DNA of 51,305 bases, from contig NZ_BDAX01000044.1 in assembly GCF_001612665.1 (NCBI RefSeq), positions 1 through 51,305 on the forward strand, given 5' to 3'. The position numbers were made by a program, and so were the translations under genes. Positions 16,389-24,262 of this stretch are shown here, piece by piece; position 1 is the first letter of the stretch, and the number at the start of each line of letters is the position of its first letter. The notes below the pieces were generated by a model. The model did not search any database, was not told where the DNA came from, and worked only from the letters and a program-made list of their open reading frames with translations. Source of the DNA: Nocardia alba NBRC 108234. Lineage in GTDB: Bacteria; Actinomycetota; Actinomycetes; Mycobacteriales; Mycobacteriaceae.

Positions 16389-18419
16389 TCAGACTCTCGA
16401 GACCTCGCCGCTGTCAGCGCCCTGATCGAGAAGCTTGGCCGCGATCTTCGACAGCGCCTCGTCGAGCAGCGCGCGATCGACCGGATCCTCGGAGTTCCAG
16501 TCGTCGAGGCGAGCCCCGAGCCACCGCCGCCAGCCCACTCGCAGCTTGTCGACCTCGGCGTCGCCGTCGCCGGTCAGCGACAGGGTGCCCCCGTCGTCGT
16601 GCAACAGACCCGCCTCCACGGCCTGGCGGAACACCGGCGACAACACCTCCACCGGCAGCCGATGCCGGTAGGCGATGGCGTACACGGTGGCGGGCACCTG
16701 CTCCTTGGCGTACAGGTACACCTGCCCCAGCGCCCACGCCGAGTCCGGATTCAACGTGCTGCCCGAGGCCGCGATGAGCTCGGGAATCAGCGGCTTCTGC
16801 GCCCTGGCCTTGCGCACCGTCGTGGCGACCGAGCGCTCGAGCTGCACCACCCGGTCGTGCGAATCGGGTACCGAAAAGCCCTCCCCGACATCGCCCGCAC
16901 CGTGGCGAGAACTGTCGCGCAAGCGCACCTGCGGCAGGAACCAGGCGACGACGAAGCCGACCAGCGCCACCGGAACGACCCAGCGGAACACGTAGTCGAT
17001 CGAACTCGCGTACGCGTCGATGATCGGCTCCGATTGCGCGAGCGGTAACTCGCGCAACAGTTTCGGATTCGCCGCCACCTCCGGTGAGATCCCCGGGGCC
17101 TGCCGCAATGCCTGCGCCAGCGCGGACTCGATCTTGCTGTTGTACAGCGTGCCGAAGACCGCGGTGCCGAACGCGCTGCCCAGGGTGCGGAAGAAGGTGA
17201 CGCCCGAGGTGGCGGTGCCCAGATCGGCATAGGGCACGGTGTTCTGCACGACGATGGTGAGCACCTGCATCGACAGACCGAGCCCAGCACCCAGAATCAG
17301 CATGTACAGCGATTCCAGCCACACGCTGGTACCGCGCCCCATCGTCGACATCAGGGCCAGGCCCACCGCCATCACCGCCATGCCGACGACCGGGAAGTAC
17401 CGGTACTGCCCCGTCTTTCCCACGACCTGCCCGGAGAAGACCGACGTGACGAACAGCCCGACCACCAGCGGCAGGGTGCGAACACCGGAGATCGTCGCCG
17501 TCGCGCCGTCGACATATTGCAGATAGGCGGGCAGGTAGGTCATCGAGCCCAGCATCGCGAAACCGACGATGAAACTGAGCACCGATGACACAGTGAACAC
17601 GCGGCTGCGGAACAACCGCATCGGCAGCATCGGCTCCTTCGCCCGGTTCTCCACCAGCACGAACCCGGTGATCAGCACGGCGGCGAGCGCGAACAATCCG
17701 ATGATCTGCCAGGAGAGCCACGGATACTCGCCACCGCCGAACTCGAGCCCGAGGATCAGCGACGAGACACCGAGCGCGATCAGGCCGATGCCGAGGTAGT
17801 CGATCACCGGCCGGGTGACCGCGCGCAGGTGCGGCAGCGTACGCGCCGCCATCACCACCATGATGATCGCGATCGGCACATTCACGTAGAAGCACCAGCG
17901 CCAGCTCGCGTGGTCGGTGAACAGCCCGCCGAGGGTGGGCCCGACCACGGTGGTCACGCCGAACACCGCGCCGAGCGCGCCCTGGTACTTGCCGCGTTCA
18001 CGCAGCGGAATGGTGTCGGCGATCAGGGCCATCGAGGTGACCATCAGTCCGCCCGCGCCGACGCCCTGGATGCCGCGCGCCACGATCAGCACGCCCATAC
18101 CGCCCGCGACACCGGCCAGCGCCGAACCCGCGATGAAGATGATGCCGCTGATCTGGAACAGCAGTTTGCGGCCGAACAGGTCGCCGAGTTTGCCCGCGAG
18201 CACGGTCGCCACGGCCTCGGCGAGCAGATACGACGTCACCACCCAGGCCATGTGACCGGCGCTGCCGAGGTCGGCGACGATCGAGGGCAGCGCCGCCGAC
18301 ACGATGGTTTGGTCGAGTGCGGCCATGAGCATGCCGAGCACGACCGTCGCGAAGACGATATTGATCTTCGCCTTGCTCATCGGCTCCGCGGGCTCGTCCA
18401 CCGCAACACCATCCGGCAT
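16389..18419 (-). CDS. DHA2-family (EmrB/QacA type) MFS drug exporter with C-terminal cytoplasmic domain
   Basis: The product has 676 residues. Residues about 18-505 hold 14 predicted membrane helices with MFS motif A (GKLGDLFGRKLLFQ), motif C (VGPTLGGLFTDHASWRW) and an acidic residue in helix 1 (LDQTIVSAALPSIV). This is the DHA2 proton-driven drug exporter class. An unusual soluble tail of about 170 residues (about 510-676) follows, which may be a winged-helix-like regulatory domain; such extended DHA2 proteins occur in mycolic-acid bacteria. It lies 56 bp after a TetR gene and 79 bp before padR, all on one strand. The start could also be the ATG 13 codons further in. Confidence 0.9.
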   Translation of the reverse strand: MPDGVAVDEPAEPMSKAKINIVFATVVLGMLMAALDQTIVSAALPSIVADLGSAGHMAWVVTSYLLAEAVATVLAGKLGDLFGRKLLFQISGIIFIAGSALAGVAGGMGVLIVARGIQGVGAGGLMVTSMALIADTIPLRERGKYQGALGAVFGVTTVVGPTLGGLFTDHASWRWCFYVNVPIAIIMVVMAARTLPHLRAVTRPVIDYLGIGLIALGVSSLILGLEFGGGEYPWLSWQIIGLFALAAVLITGFVLVENRAKEPMLPMRLFRSRVFTVSSVLSFIVGFAMLGSMTYLPAYLQYVDGATATISGVRTLPLVVGLFVTSVFSGQVVGKTGQYRYFPVVGMAVMAVGLALMSTMGRGTSVWLESLYMLILGAGLGLSMQVLTIVVQNTVPYADLGTATSGVTFFRTLGSAFGTAVFGTLYNSKIESALAQALRQAPGISPEVAANPKLLRELPLAQSEPIIDAYASSIDYVFRWVVPVALVGFVVAWFLPQVRLRDSSRHGAGDVGEGFSVPDSHDRVVQLERSVATTVRKARAQKPLIPELIAASGSTLNPDSAWALGQVYLYAKEQVPATVYAIAYRHRLPVEVLSPVFRQAVEAGLLHDDGGTLSLTGDGDAEVDKLRVGWRRWLGARLDDWNSEDPVDRALLDEALSKIAAKLLDQGADSGEVSRV

Positions 18420-18475
18420 TGCCCCAGTATGGGCTTTCCGGCCCGGGGCCCACCCTCAGTGACACGGCAGCAATC

Positions 18476-19108
18476 TCAGCGCACGGCGTAGGTTCCCAGG
18501 GCGGACTCGAGTGCGTCGAACGCGATCACCGCATCGCGGGTCAGCGCGGCGGCGATTGCGGTGTTGGATTCGCCGCCGAGCGTGCGGCGCGTGATCTCGT
18601 CGCACAGCACCCGCCACACGCCGGCGATCTGGGCCGCCGCGATACGCGGGGTGATGTCCTCGGGCGTGGCGCCGGTCTCGGCGGCGAGGGCGTCGGCCAG
18701 TGCCGACTGGCGGGCATCGTGGAGCTCGCGCCCGCGCGCCAGCAGCGCCGGACTGTCGGCGATCATCCTGGCGAATGCCTTGCCGCTGAAGCCGATGAGC
18801 TGGTCTTGCGCCGCTATCGCGGTCAGGCAGGCGTGGCGCAGCGCGGCCGACGCCGATCGGCCGGGCGCGCGTTCGCGCACGATCGCGGCGAGTTGATCGA
18901 CGTGGGTCTCCCCGATGTCCAGGACGAGGTCTTCCTTGCGGGGGAAGTAGTTGGTGACCGTCATCTTCGCGACGTCGGCGGCCGCGGCCACGTCGGCGAT
19001 GGTCACCTGGTCGAATCCGCGAGCCAGGAACAGCTCGGTCGCCCGGTCCGAGATCTGCTCCCTGGTCTGCTGCTTCTTCCTGGCTCGAAGCCCCTGGCGC
19101 GTCGTCAT
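18476..19108 (-). CDS. TetR-family transcriptional regulator
   Basis: The product has 210 residues. The N-terminal helix-turn-helix is clear (about 15-62: REQISDRATELFLARGFDQV, then AADVAKMTVTNYFPRKEDLV), followed by a helical ligand domain. It is upstream of the DHA2 exporter on the same strand (56-bp gap) and divergent from the SDR gene (208-bp intergenic). The AT-rich inverted repeat at 19131-19178 lies in its own promoter region, so it may be autoregulatory and control the exporter, the SDR, or both. Confidence 0.9.
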   Translation of the reverse strand: MTTRQGLRARKKQQTREQISDRATELFLARGFDQVTIADVAAAADVAKMTVTNYFPRKEDLVLDIGETHVDQLAAIVRERAPGRSASAALRHACLTAIAAQDQLIGFSGKAFARMIADSPALLARGRELHDARQSALADALAAETGATPEDITPRIAAAQIAGVWRVLCDEITRRTLGGESNTAIAAALTRDAVIAFDALESALGTYAVR

Positions 19109-19130
19109 GCCCCCAGCTTATCTGAACTCA

Positions 19131-19178
19131 GCATAAAATTAGTGTTGTCATATTTTTAGTATTGCTCTAATTTTATGC
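19131..19178. promoter_or_regulatory. AT-rich inverted repeat in the tetR/SDR intergenic region
   Basis: GCATAAAATTAG (19131-19142) is perfectly inverted as CTAATTTTATGC (19167-19178) with a 24-nt AT-rich centre. The centre also holds a near-direct repeat TTAGTGTTG / TTAGTATTG. This is a very low-GC island in a GC-rich genome and a strong candidate for a promoter with flanking operator halves. Confidence 0.5.
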
Positions 19179-19286
19179 GTGTCATTCGCAAAGATTCGCC
19201 CCGCCAGATCGAAGCGAAAGCCCTGACCGAACTGCGTGAACCCGCCCGCACCCGTACGCTGACGGGATCGCCGGGCTGATCTTTCC

Positions 19287-19314
19287 TCCTATCTTACTCA
19301 AGAGTAAGATAGGA
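19287..19314. promoter_or_regulatory. Near-perfect 28-bp palindrome over the SDR ribosome site
   Basis: Two 13-nt arms (TCCTATCTTACTC and its exact complement) flank a central AA. The right arm contains the AGGA ribosome site, and the SDR start codon follows 2 nt later. Either a TetR-type operator immediately before the gene or an RNA hairpin hiding the ribosome site. Confidence 0.6.
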
Positions 19315-19316
19315 GC

Positions 19317-20192
19317 ATGGCATGGAAACCAACTGACATCGCGGACCAGTCCGGGCGCACGTTCGTGATCACCGGGGCCAACGGTGGCCTCGGCGCCGAG
19401 ACCACCAAAGTGCTCGCGAGCAAAGGCGCCACGGTAATCATGGCCTGCCGCAACGCGAGCAAGGCCCAGCCGATCGCCGACGCCATCCCCGGCGATGTCC
19501 GGGTAGCCGCGCTCGACCTCGCCGATCTGGCTTCCGTGCGCGAATTCGCCTCGCAGCAGGGCGAATTCGATGTGCTGATCAACAACGCCGGCCTGATGAA
19601 CATCCCGTTCTCGCGCACCGCCGACGGGTTCGAAACCCAGTTCGGCGTCAACCACCTCGGCCACTTCGCGCTCACCGCGCTGCTGCTCGACCGCGTTCGC
19701 GACCGGGTGGTATCGATCGCCAGTATCGCCCACAAGCAGACTCCGAAGCTGTGGATCGACGATCTCAACTACGAGAACCGCCGCTACCAGCGCAATCTCG
19801 CCTACGCGCAGGCCAAGCTCGCCAACCTGATGTTCGGCCGTGAACTGCAGCGCAGGCTCACCGAGGCCGCATCGACGAAGAAGTCCTACGCCGTGCACCC
19901 CGGAGTCTCGGCGACAGACCTGTTCGCCCGCACCGAGACACCCCTCGACAAAATCAGCAAGCCGTTCATCAAGCTCATCGGCCACGCCCCGCACAAGGCC
20001 GCCCACTCCACCCTGTTCGCGGCCACCGAGCCCGACGCCGATCCCACCGTGTACTGGGGCCCCAACCGGCTGATGCAGTCACAGGGACCGGTCGAGGCGT
20101 GCCCGTCGAGCAAGATCTCGCGCGATCCCGAGCTGCAGCGCAGGCTGTGGGAGGAATCGGAGCGGATGACCGGGATCAGCTTCAAGTTCTGA
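19317..20192 (+). CDS. Short-chain dehydrogenase/reductase
   Basis: The product has 291 residues, of the classical SDR family, retinol-dehydrogenase-like branch. It shows the cofactor motif TGANGGLG (about 20-27), NNAGLM (about 89-94), a catalytic Ser in SIASIA, and a catalytic Tyr-Lys pair that reads YAQAKLAN (about 162-169). Arg in MACRN after the second strand suggests NADP(H). The substrate is unknown. A palindrome covers its ribosome site and a hairpin terminator follows, so it is probably a single-gene transcript under tight control. Confidence 0.9.
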   Translation: MAWKPTDIADQSGRTFVITGANGGLGAETTKVLASKGATVIMACRNASKAQPIADAIPGDVRVAALDLADLASVREFASQQGEFDVLINNAGLMNIPFSRTADGFETQFGVNHLGHFALTALLLDRVRDRVVSIASIAHKQTPKLWIDDLNYENRRYQRNLAYAQAKLANLMFGRELQRRLTEAASTKKSYAVHPGVSATDLFARTETPLDKISKPFIKLIGHAPHKAAHSTLFAATEPDADPTVYWGPNRLMQSQGPVEACPSSKISRDPELQRRLWEESERMTGISFKF

Positions 20193-20239
20193 CAATGCGC
20201 ATTCCGCGACGATGACCTTCGCCCCGGGTGCACCGGTTG

Positions 20240-20278
20240 TCGCTGGGTCTCGTGTGCCCTGCTCACGAGATCCAGCGA
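20240..20278 (+). terminator. Hairpin downstream of the SDR gene
   Basis: Arms of 15 nt (TCGCTGGGTCTCGTG and its complement with one G-T pair) enclose a 9-nt loop, 47 nt after the SDR stop. No U-tract follows, as is common in actinobacteria. Confidence 0.6.
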
Positions 20279-20322
20279 GCTGCCGCGACCTGCTCCTACG
20301 TGCTCTGTAGTAGGCGGGTACC

Positions 20323-20760
20323 GTGGAGCGCGTGTCCGTTCCACCTCCTCGCCCGGCGCACAATCGACCGGCCCTGATCGCGCTGGTCTGCGTCGTCGCG
20401 CTGGGCTGCCTGGCGCTGGCCTGGTGGCAGTGGGAGCGGTTCGAATCCTCGTCGGGAACCGGCCAGAATCTCGGCTACGCGCTGCAGTGGCCGCTGTTCG
20501 CCGGTTTCGCGGTGTTCGCCTATGTGCGGTTCGTGCGGCTGGAACGCGAGGCCGACGAGCCCGCGCCGCCGCGTCCGGGCAAGGCAGAGGCCCCGCGCGA
20601 GATCCCCGCGGGCATCCTGCCCGAACGCCCCACCGCCGCCAAGTCCGACGATCCGGAAACGGCCGCCTACAACCAGTACCTGGCGCGACTGCACGCCAGC
20701 GACATCGACGCGCAGGTCCGCACCGCGGGCTTGCACTCCCCCGAGAGGAACGCCGGGTGA
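20323..20760 (+). CDS. Two-helix membrane protein, positional equivalent of LprD (Rv1343c)
   Basis: The product has 145 residues from GTG 20323; a second GTG at 20332 is an equally good start. Two membrane helices (about 17-37 and 50-68) are followed by a Pro-rich, charged tail. It precedes and overlaps (GTGA) the DUF3817 gene and converges on rdgB, the same arrangement as Rv1343c-Rv1342c in M. tuberculosis. Unlike LprD, the sequence around the only Cys residues (LVCVVALGC) is a poor lipobox, so it is more likely an integral membrane protein. Function unknown. Confidence 0.7.
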   Translation: MERVSVPPPRPAHNRPALIALVCVVALGCLALAWWQWERFESSSGTGQNLGYALQWPLFAGFAVFAYVRFVRLEREADEPAPPRPGKAEAPREIPAGILPERPTAAKSDDPETAAYNQYLARLHASDIDAQVRTAGLHSPERNAG

Positions 20761-21134
20761 CCGACAACAACGCCACCGCACCGTCGCTGGACAAAGACAC
20801 CGCCGTTCCCGCGGGCAGTGCCCCCACCGCCAAGATCGCCCCGGCCCTACAGCGCTACCGCGTGCTCGCCTGGGTCACGGGCCTGTGGCTGCTGCTGCTG
20901 ACCGTGGAGATGATCGCCAAGTACGGCTTCGGCGTCGACACCCCCAGCTGGATCGCGGTCGTGCACGGCTGGGTGTACTTCGCCTACCTGTTGGTCACCG
21001 CCGACCTCGCCGTGAAGGTCCGCTGGCCCATCGGCCGCACTGTCGGCACCCTCATCGCCGGCACCATCCCGCTGCTGTCGTTCTTCGTCGAACACCGCAA
21101 TGCCAAAGATGTGAAGCAGCAGTACAGCCTCTGA
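20757..21134 (+). CDS. DUF3817 integral membrane protein (Rv1342c-like)
   Basis: The product has 125 residues. The GTG start overlaps the previous stop (GTGA). Three membrane helices follow a polar N-terminus, with the DUF3817 features YRVLAWVTGLWLLLLTVEM, HGWVYFAYLLVTADLAVK and a C-terminal FFVEHRNAKDV. The function of DUF3817 is not known. A second member of the family lies at 46672-47040 in this window. Confidence 0.85.
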   Translation: MTDNNATAPSLDKDTAVPAGSAPTAKIAPALQRYRVLAWVTGLWLLLLTVEMIAKYGFGVDTPSWIAVVHGWVYFAYLLVTADLAVKVRWPIGRTVGTLIAGTIPLLSFFVEHRNAKDVKQQYSL

Positions 21135-21145
21135 CCTCTACGAGA

Positions 21146-21181
21146 AGCGCCGCCGCACCGGTAATCCGGAGCGGCGGCGCT
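21146..21181. terminator. Bidirectional hairpin between DUF3817 gene and rdgB
   Basis: AGCGCCGCCGC pairs with its exact complement across a 14-nt loop that itself contains CCGG repeats. It sits between two convergent stops. Confidence 0.65.
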
Positions 21182-21196
21182 GTCGTTGTCGGCGGC

Positions 21197-21802
21197 TCAG
21201 GCCAGGGCGGCCAGGGCCGGGATGAGCTGGGTGAGAGCGCGGCCACGATGGGAGACCGCGTCTTTCTCGGCGGGAGTGAGTTCGGCGGCGCTGCCGGTGC
21301 CGCCCTCGGGGACGAACAGCGGGTCGTAACCGAAACCGCCGTCGCCGTGAGGTTCCCGGGCGATGGCGCCGGGCCATTCGCCGCGCACCACCGTGGTCGT
21401 GCCGTCGGGCAGGACCAGGGCGCACGTGGAGACGAAGCGTCCGCCGCGACGCTCGTCGGGAACGTCGCCCAGTTGCGCGAGCAGCAAGGTGTTGTTCGCG
21501 CCGTCGTCGCCGTGGCCACCTGCCCAGCGCGCCGACAGCACACCCGGCATCCCGTTCAACGCGTCGACTTCGATGCCGGAATCGTCTGCCACACAGGGCA
21601 ATCCGGTAGCGACAGCGCCGTCGCGCGCCTTCGCGATCGCGTTCTCCTCGAAGGTGGCGCCGGTCTCGGGCGCCTCCTCGTACGGGGGCACCTCGTTCAG
21701 GCTCACCAGGTCGATGCCCGCCACCCCGGCGTCATCGAGAATCCGGCGAAGTTCTTTCAGCTTCTTGGCATTTCGGCTGGCGACCAGCACACGCACGGCC
21801 AC
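21197..21802 (-). CDS. rdgB: RdgB/HAM1-family XTP/dITP pyrophosphatase
   Basis: The product has 201 residues from GTG 21802, 2 nt after the rph stop. It hydrolyses the non-canonical nucleotides dITP, XTP and ITP to monophosphates, keeping them out of DNA and RNA. The family motifs are present: SRNAKKLKELRR near the N-terminus, ETGATFEENA, ADDSGIEVDALNGMPG, GGFGYDPLF and SHRGRAL near the end. The rph-rdgB pair is conserved in actinobacteria. The frame extends upstream through rph, but homologue length supports the start chosen. Confidence 0.95.
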   Translation of the reverse strand: MAVRVLVASRNAKKLKELRRILDDAGVAGIDLVSLNEVPPYEEAPETGATFEENAIAKARDGAVATGLPCVADDSGIEVDALNGMPGVLSARWAGGHGDDGANNTLLLAQLGDVPDERRGGRFVSTCALVLPDGTTTVVRGEWPGAIAREPHGDGGFGYDPLFVPEGGTGSAAELTPAEKDAVSHRGRALTQLIPALAALA

Positions 21803-21804
21803 GA

Positions 21805-22569
21805 CTACTTCTTCGCGGACAGCTCGGGCAGGGTGCCCGGGTAGGGCAGCGCCAGCGCCGCCTTCTGGATCGCGAACAACTGCTCGGCACCGGCGAAGGC
21901 CGAGTCCAGCATCTTGTCCAGGGTCGAGCGCGGGAACGTCGCGCCCTCGCCGGTGCCCTGGATCTCGACCAGAGTTCCGGTGTCGGTGGCCACCACGTTC
22001 ATGTCCACCTCGGCACGCGAGTCCTCTTCGTAGGGCAGGTCGAGGCGAACGCGCCCATCGACCACACCAACGCTGACCGCGGCGATCATGCACGAGATCG
22101 GCTGCGGGTCAGCCAGTTTGCCCGCGGCGGCCAGATAGGTCACCGCGTCCGAGAGCGCCACATAGGCGCCGGTGATCGCGGCCGTGCGCGTGCCGCCGTC
22201 GGCCTGCAGCACATCGCAGTCGAGCGCGATCGTGTTCTCACCGAGCGCGGCCAGGTCGATGCAGGCCCGCAGCGAACGCCCGATCAGCCTGCTGATCTCC
22301 TGCGTCCGCCCACCGACCTTGCCCTTCACCGACTCCCGCCCACTGCGCGTGTGCGTGGCCGCCGGCAGCATCGCGTACTCCGCGGTGAGCCAGCCCAGCC
22401 CCGAATCCCGGCGCCACGGCGGCACCCCCTCGGTGACGCTCGCGGTGCACATCACCCGCGTCTGCCCGAATTCCACCAGCACCGACCCCGCCGGGTGCGT
22501 GGTGAATCCCCGAGTGATCTTCACGTCGCGGAGTTCGTCATCCGCCCTACCATCAGCTCGTCTAGACAC
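21805..22569 (-). CDS. rph: Ribonuclease PH
   Basis: The product has 254 residues, the usual length. RNase PH is a phosphate-dependent 3'-to-5' exoribonuclease that trims tRNA 3' ends. The family core is seen: HPAGSVLVEFGQTRVMCTAS, AEYAMLPAATHTRS, the RSLRACIDL helix, DCDVLQADGGTRTAAITGAY and EVDMNVVATD near the C-terminus. It heads an rph-rdgB operon. The start at GTG 22569 has no ribosome site but a TAGTCT box 7 nt upstream, which suggests a leaderless mRNA. Confidence 0.95.
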   Translation of the reverse strand: MSRRADGRADDELRDVKITRGFTTHPAGSVLVEFGQTRVMCTASVTEGVPPWRRDSGLGWLTAEYAMLPAATHTRSGRESVKGKVGGRTQEISRLIGRSLRACIDLAALGENTIALDCDVLQADGGTRTAAITGAYVALSDAVTYLAAAGKLADPQPISCMIAAVSVGVVDGRVRLDLPYEEDSRAEVDMNVVATDTGTLVEIQGTGEGATFPRSTLDKMLDSAFAGAEQLFAIQKAALALPYPGTLPELSAKK

Positions 22570-22576
22570 GCTGGAC

Positions 22577-22582
22577 AGACTA
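22577..22582 (-). promoter_or_regulatory. Leaderless-type -10 box of rph
   Basis: TAGTCT on the minus strand, 7 nt before the GTG start, with no ribosome binding site between. It fits TANNNT with transcription starting at or next to the start codon. Confidence 0.5.
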
Positions 22583-22617
22583 ACCCCTACCCCGCCCCCG
22601 CGACCCCTAGGGAGCGG

Positions 22618-22634
22618 CGGCCACGTAGTGGCCG
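22618..22634. repeat. Small hairpin upstream of rph
   Basis: CGGCCAC and GTGGCCG with a 3-nt loop, in the 87-bp gap between the phosphodiesterase gene stop and the rph start. It could be a weak terminator or an operator element. Confidence 0.3.
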
Positions 22635-22656
22635 GTCCCCGAACCCCAGACCAAAC

Positions 22657-23421
22657 CTAAAGATCGAAAGTCTCCCCCGGCGACACCGCATGCACCGGCC
22701 CCGAAAAAGCCGCCTTGGCCTCCGCGATCACATCCTCACGCGAAGTCCACGGCGGAATATGCGTGAGCAACAACTCCTTGACCCCCGCACGAGTAGCGAT
22801 CTCCCCCGCCTCGGTCCCCGAAAGATGAATCCCCGGAGGCCGATTCGCCGGATCGTGTGTCCACGACGCCTCCGACATCAGCACATCCGCCCCCTGCGCC
22901 AGCTCGACCACCGTGTCACACATCGCCGTATCACCGGTGTAGACGAACACCCGACCGTCGGCAGCCGTGATCCGCAGCCCGTAGGACTCCGGCGGGTGGT
23001 ACATCCGCCGAGCTTCCACCGTGTGACCGGCCCCGAACGGGATCGGAGTGTTCTCGACCCACGCCTGCGAGTCGATCACATCGGACCAGTCGTCGGTCTC
23101 GCCGCCGATCTCCGCGGAGGCATTGCCGATCCGCAGCGCCGAGTCGGACGGCCCGCGCACGAGCGCCTTGCCGGTCGGCGGATTCGGGTGGTAGCGACGC
23201 CACACCAGCAGTGCGGGCAGATCCAGGCAGTGATCCGCGTGCAGGTGGGTGAGGAAGACATCGACGTCGCCCGGGTTCAGATGTTTCTGCAGCGCGCCGA
23301 AAATACCGGGACCGAAGTCGATGACGGTCGGCCGCATATCAGGGCCTGTCAGCAGGTAACCAGACGCTGGGGTGTCCGGGCCGGACACGCTGCCCGAGCA
23401 CCCGAGGACGGTAAGGCGCAT
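22657..23421 (-). CDS. Metallo-beta-lactamase-fold cyclic-nucleotide phosphodiesterase (Rv1339-like)
   Basis: The product has 254 residues. The metal-binding motif reads HLHADHCLDLP (about 59-69), with later TGDTAMCD, SEASWTHDP and LLLTHIPPW supplying further ligands. It resembles M. tuberculosis Rv1339, an atypical class II phosphodiesterase reported to hydrolyse cAMP. It probably lowers cAMP and so affects CRP-type signalling. The ATG at 23421 has GGAGG only 1 nt away; an in-frame GTG at 23454 with GGGGGG upstream is a plausible longer start. It follows the rhomboid gene directly, where murI would be expected. Confidence 0.88.
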   Translation of the reverse strand: MRLTVLGCSGSVSGPDTPASGYLLTGPDMRPTVIDFGPGIFGALQKHLNPGDVDVFLTHLHADHCLDLPALLVWRRYHPNPPTGKALVRGPSDSALRIGNASAEIGGETDDWSDVIDSQAWVENTPIPFGAGHTVEARRMYHPPESYGLRITAADGRVFVYTGDTAMCDTVVELAQGADVLMSEASWTHDPANRPPGIHLSGTEAGEIATRAGVKELLLTHIPPWTSREDVIAEAKAAFSGPVHAVSPGETFDL

Positions 23422-23490
23422 GCCTCCATGCTGCCACGACGTGCTGGTGCTCACTGCAGGATCCCCCCCATTTTCAGACCGGATCCCCGG

Positions 23491-24174
23491 CTACCGCGTT
23501 GGCAATGCGCGGCCGACCGATACTCCGCGGCGGCGTCGACGTTCATCTGACGAGAGTACCCAGCCCGCGAGCACTCCACCCACCGCCCCGAAAAGATGTC
23601 CCTGCCAAGAAATTCGAGGGTCGCTCGGCAGCACGCCCCACAGCATCGAGCCGTAGAACAGCAGGATCACCAGTCCCACCGCGATCTGGCCCACATTGCG
23701 CGCGAACCACCCGCGACAGATCAGGTACGTCAGCCAGCCGAACACGATCGACGACGCCCCCAGGTGCACACTCCCCGCCGACCCCGTGAGCCAGGTGCCG
23801 ATGCCCGCGATCACCCAGATGATCGCCGTCGCGGCGATCCCCCGCCCGACCCCGGAGAGCAACACGAGGAAACCGAGCACGAGCAGCGGCAGCGTGTTGG
23901 CGAACAGGTGATCCCACCCACCGTGCAGCAGCGGCGCCCACAGTATCCCGTCGAGCCCGGATACTTCGCGCGGCTCGATGCCCGCGGAGTCGAGTTCGCC
24001 GACCGATCCGGGTGGCGAATCGTAGGAGAGCACCATGTCGACGCCCTCGATCACGTACAGCGCGCCCACGAAGCTCAGAATCACCGCTGCGGCCCGGACC
24101 AAGGACCCGCCTCGCGACGCACCGATGCCCGAACTCGCGTGACCCTGCGATCCCACCCCAGCGCTCACCGACAT
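23491..24174 (-). CDS. Rhomboid-family intramembrane serine protease (Rv1337-like)
   Basis: The product has 227 residues with about six helices. The rhomboid marks are present: GGWDHLFANTLPLLVLG (the His-x-x-x-Asn helix), LGASSIVFGWLTYLI (nucleophile Ser within the GxSx motif) and WQGHLFGAVGGVLAGW (catalytic His). It cleaves membrane proteins within their helices. The ATG at 24174 has GGAGTGGAGG just upstream; a longer frame reaches 24480 but overlaps cysM. The C-terminus is Arg-rich. Confidence 0.88.
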   Translation of the reverse strand: MSVSAGVGSQGHASSGIGASRGGSLVRAAAVILSFVGALYVIEGVDMVLSYDSPPGSVGELDSAGIEPREVSGLDGILWAPLLHGGWDHLFANTLPLLVLGFLVLLSGVGRGIAATAIIWVIAGIGTWLTGSAGSVHLGASSIVFGWLTYLICRGWFARNVGQIAVGLVILLFYGSMLWGVLPSDPRISWQGHLFGAVGGVLAGWVLSSDERRRRRGVSVGRALPTR

Positions 24175-24262
24175 CGCCTCCACTCCGGCAAGGGGCCATC
24201 GGCCCAGAACAGGCCGAGAACATCCCGTTGACCAGAGGATACCGAAGCCGGGTGACATCGCG

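Noticed and set aside
15575..16777. Long plus-strand frame opposite padR and the exporter gene
   Set aside because: It has the Arg/Gly/Pro-rich make-up of a shadow frame; the minus strand encodes a clear PadR and MFS tail.
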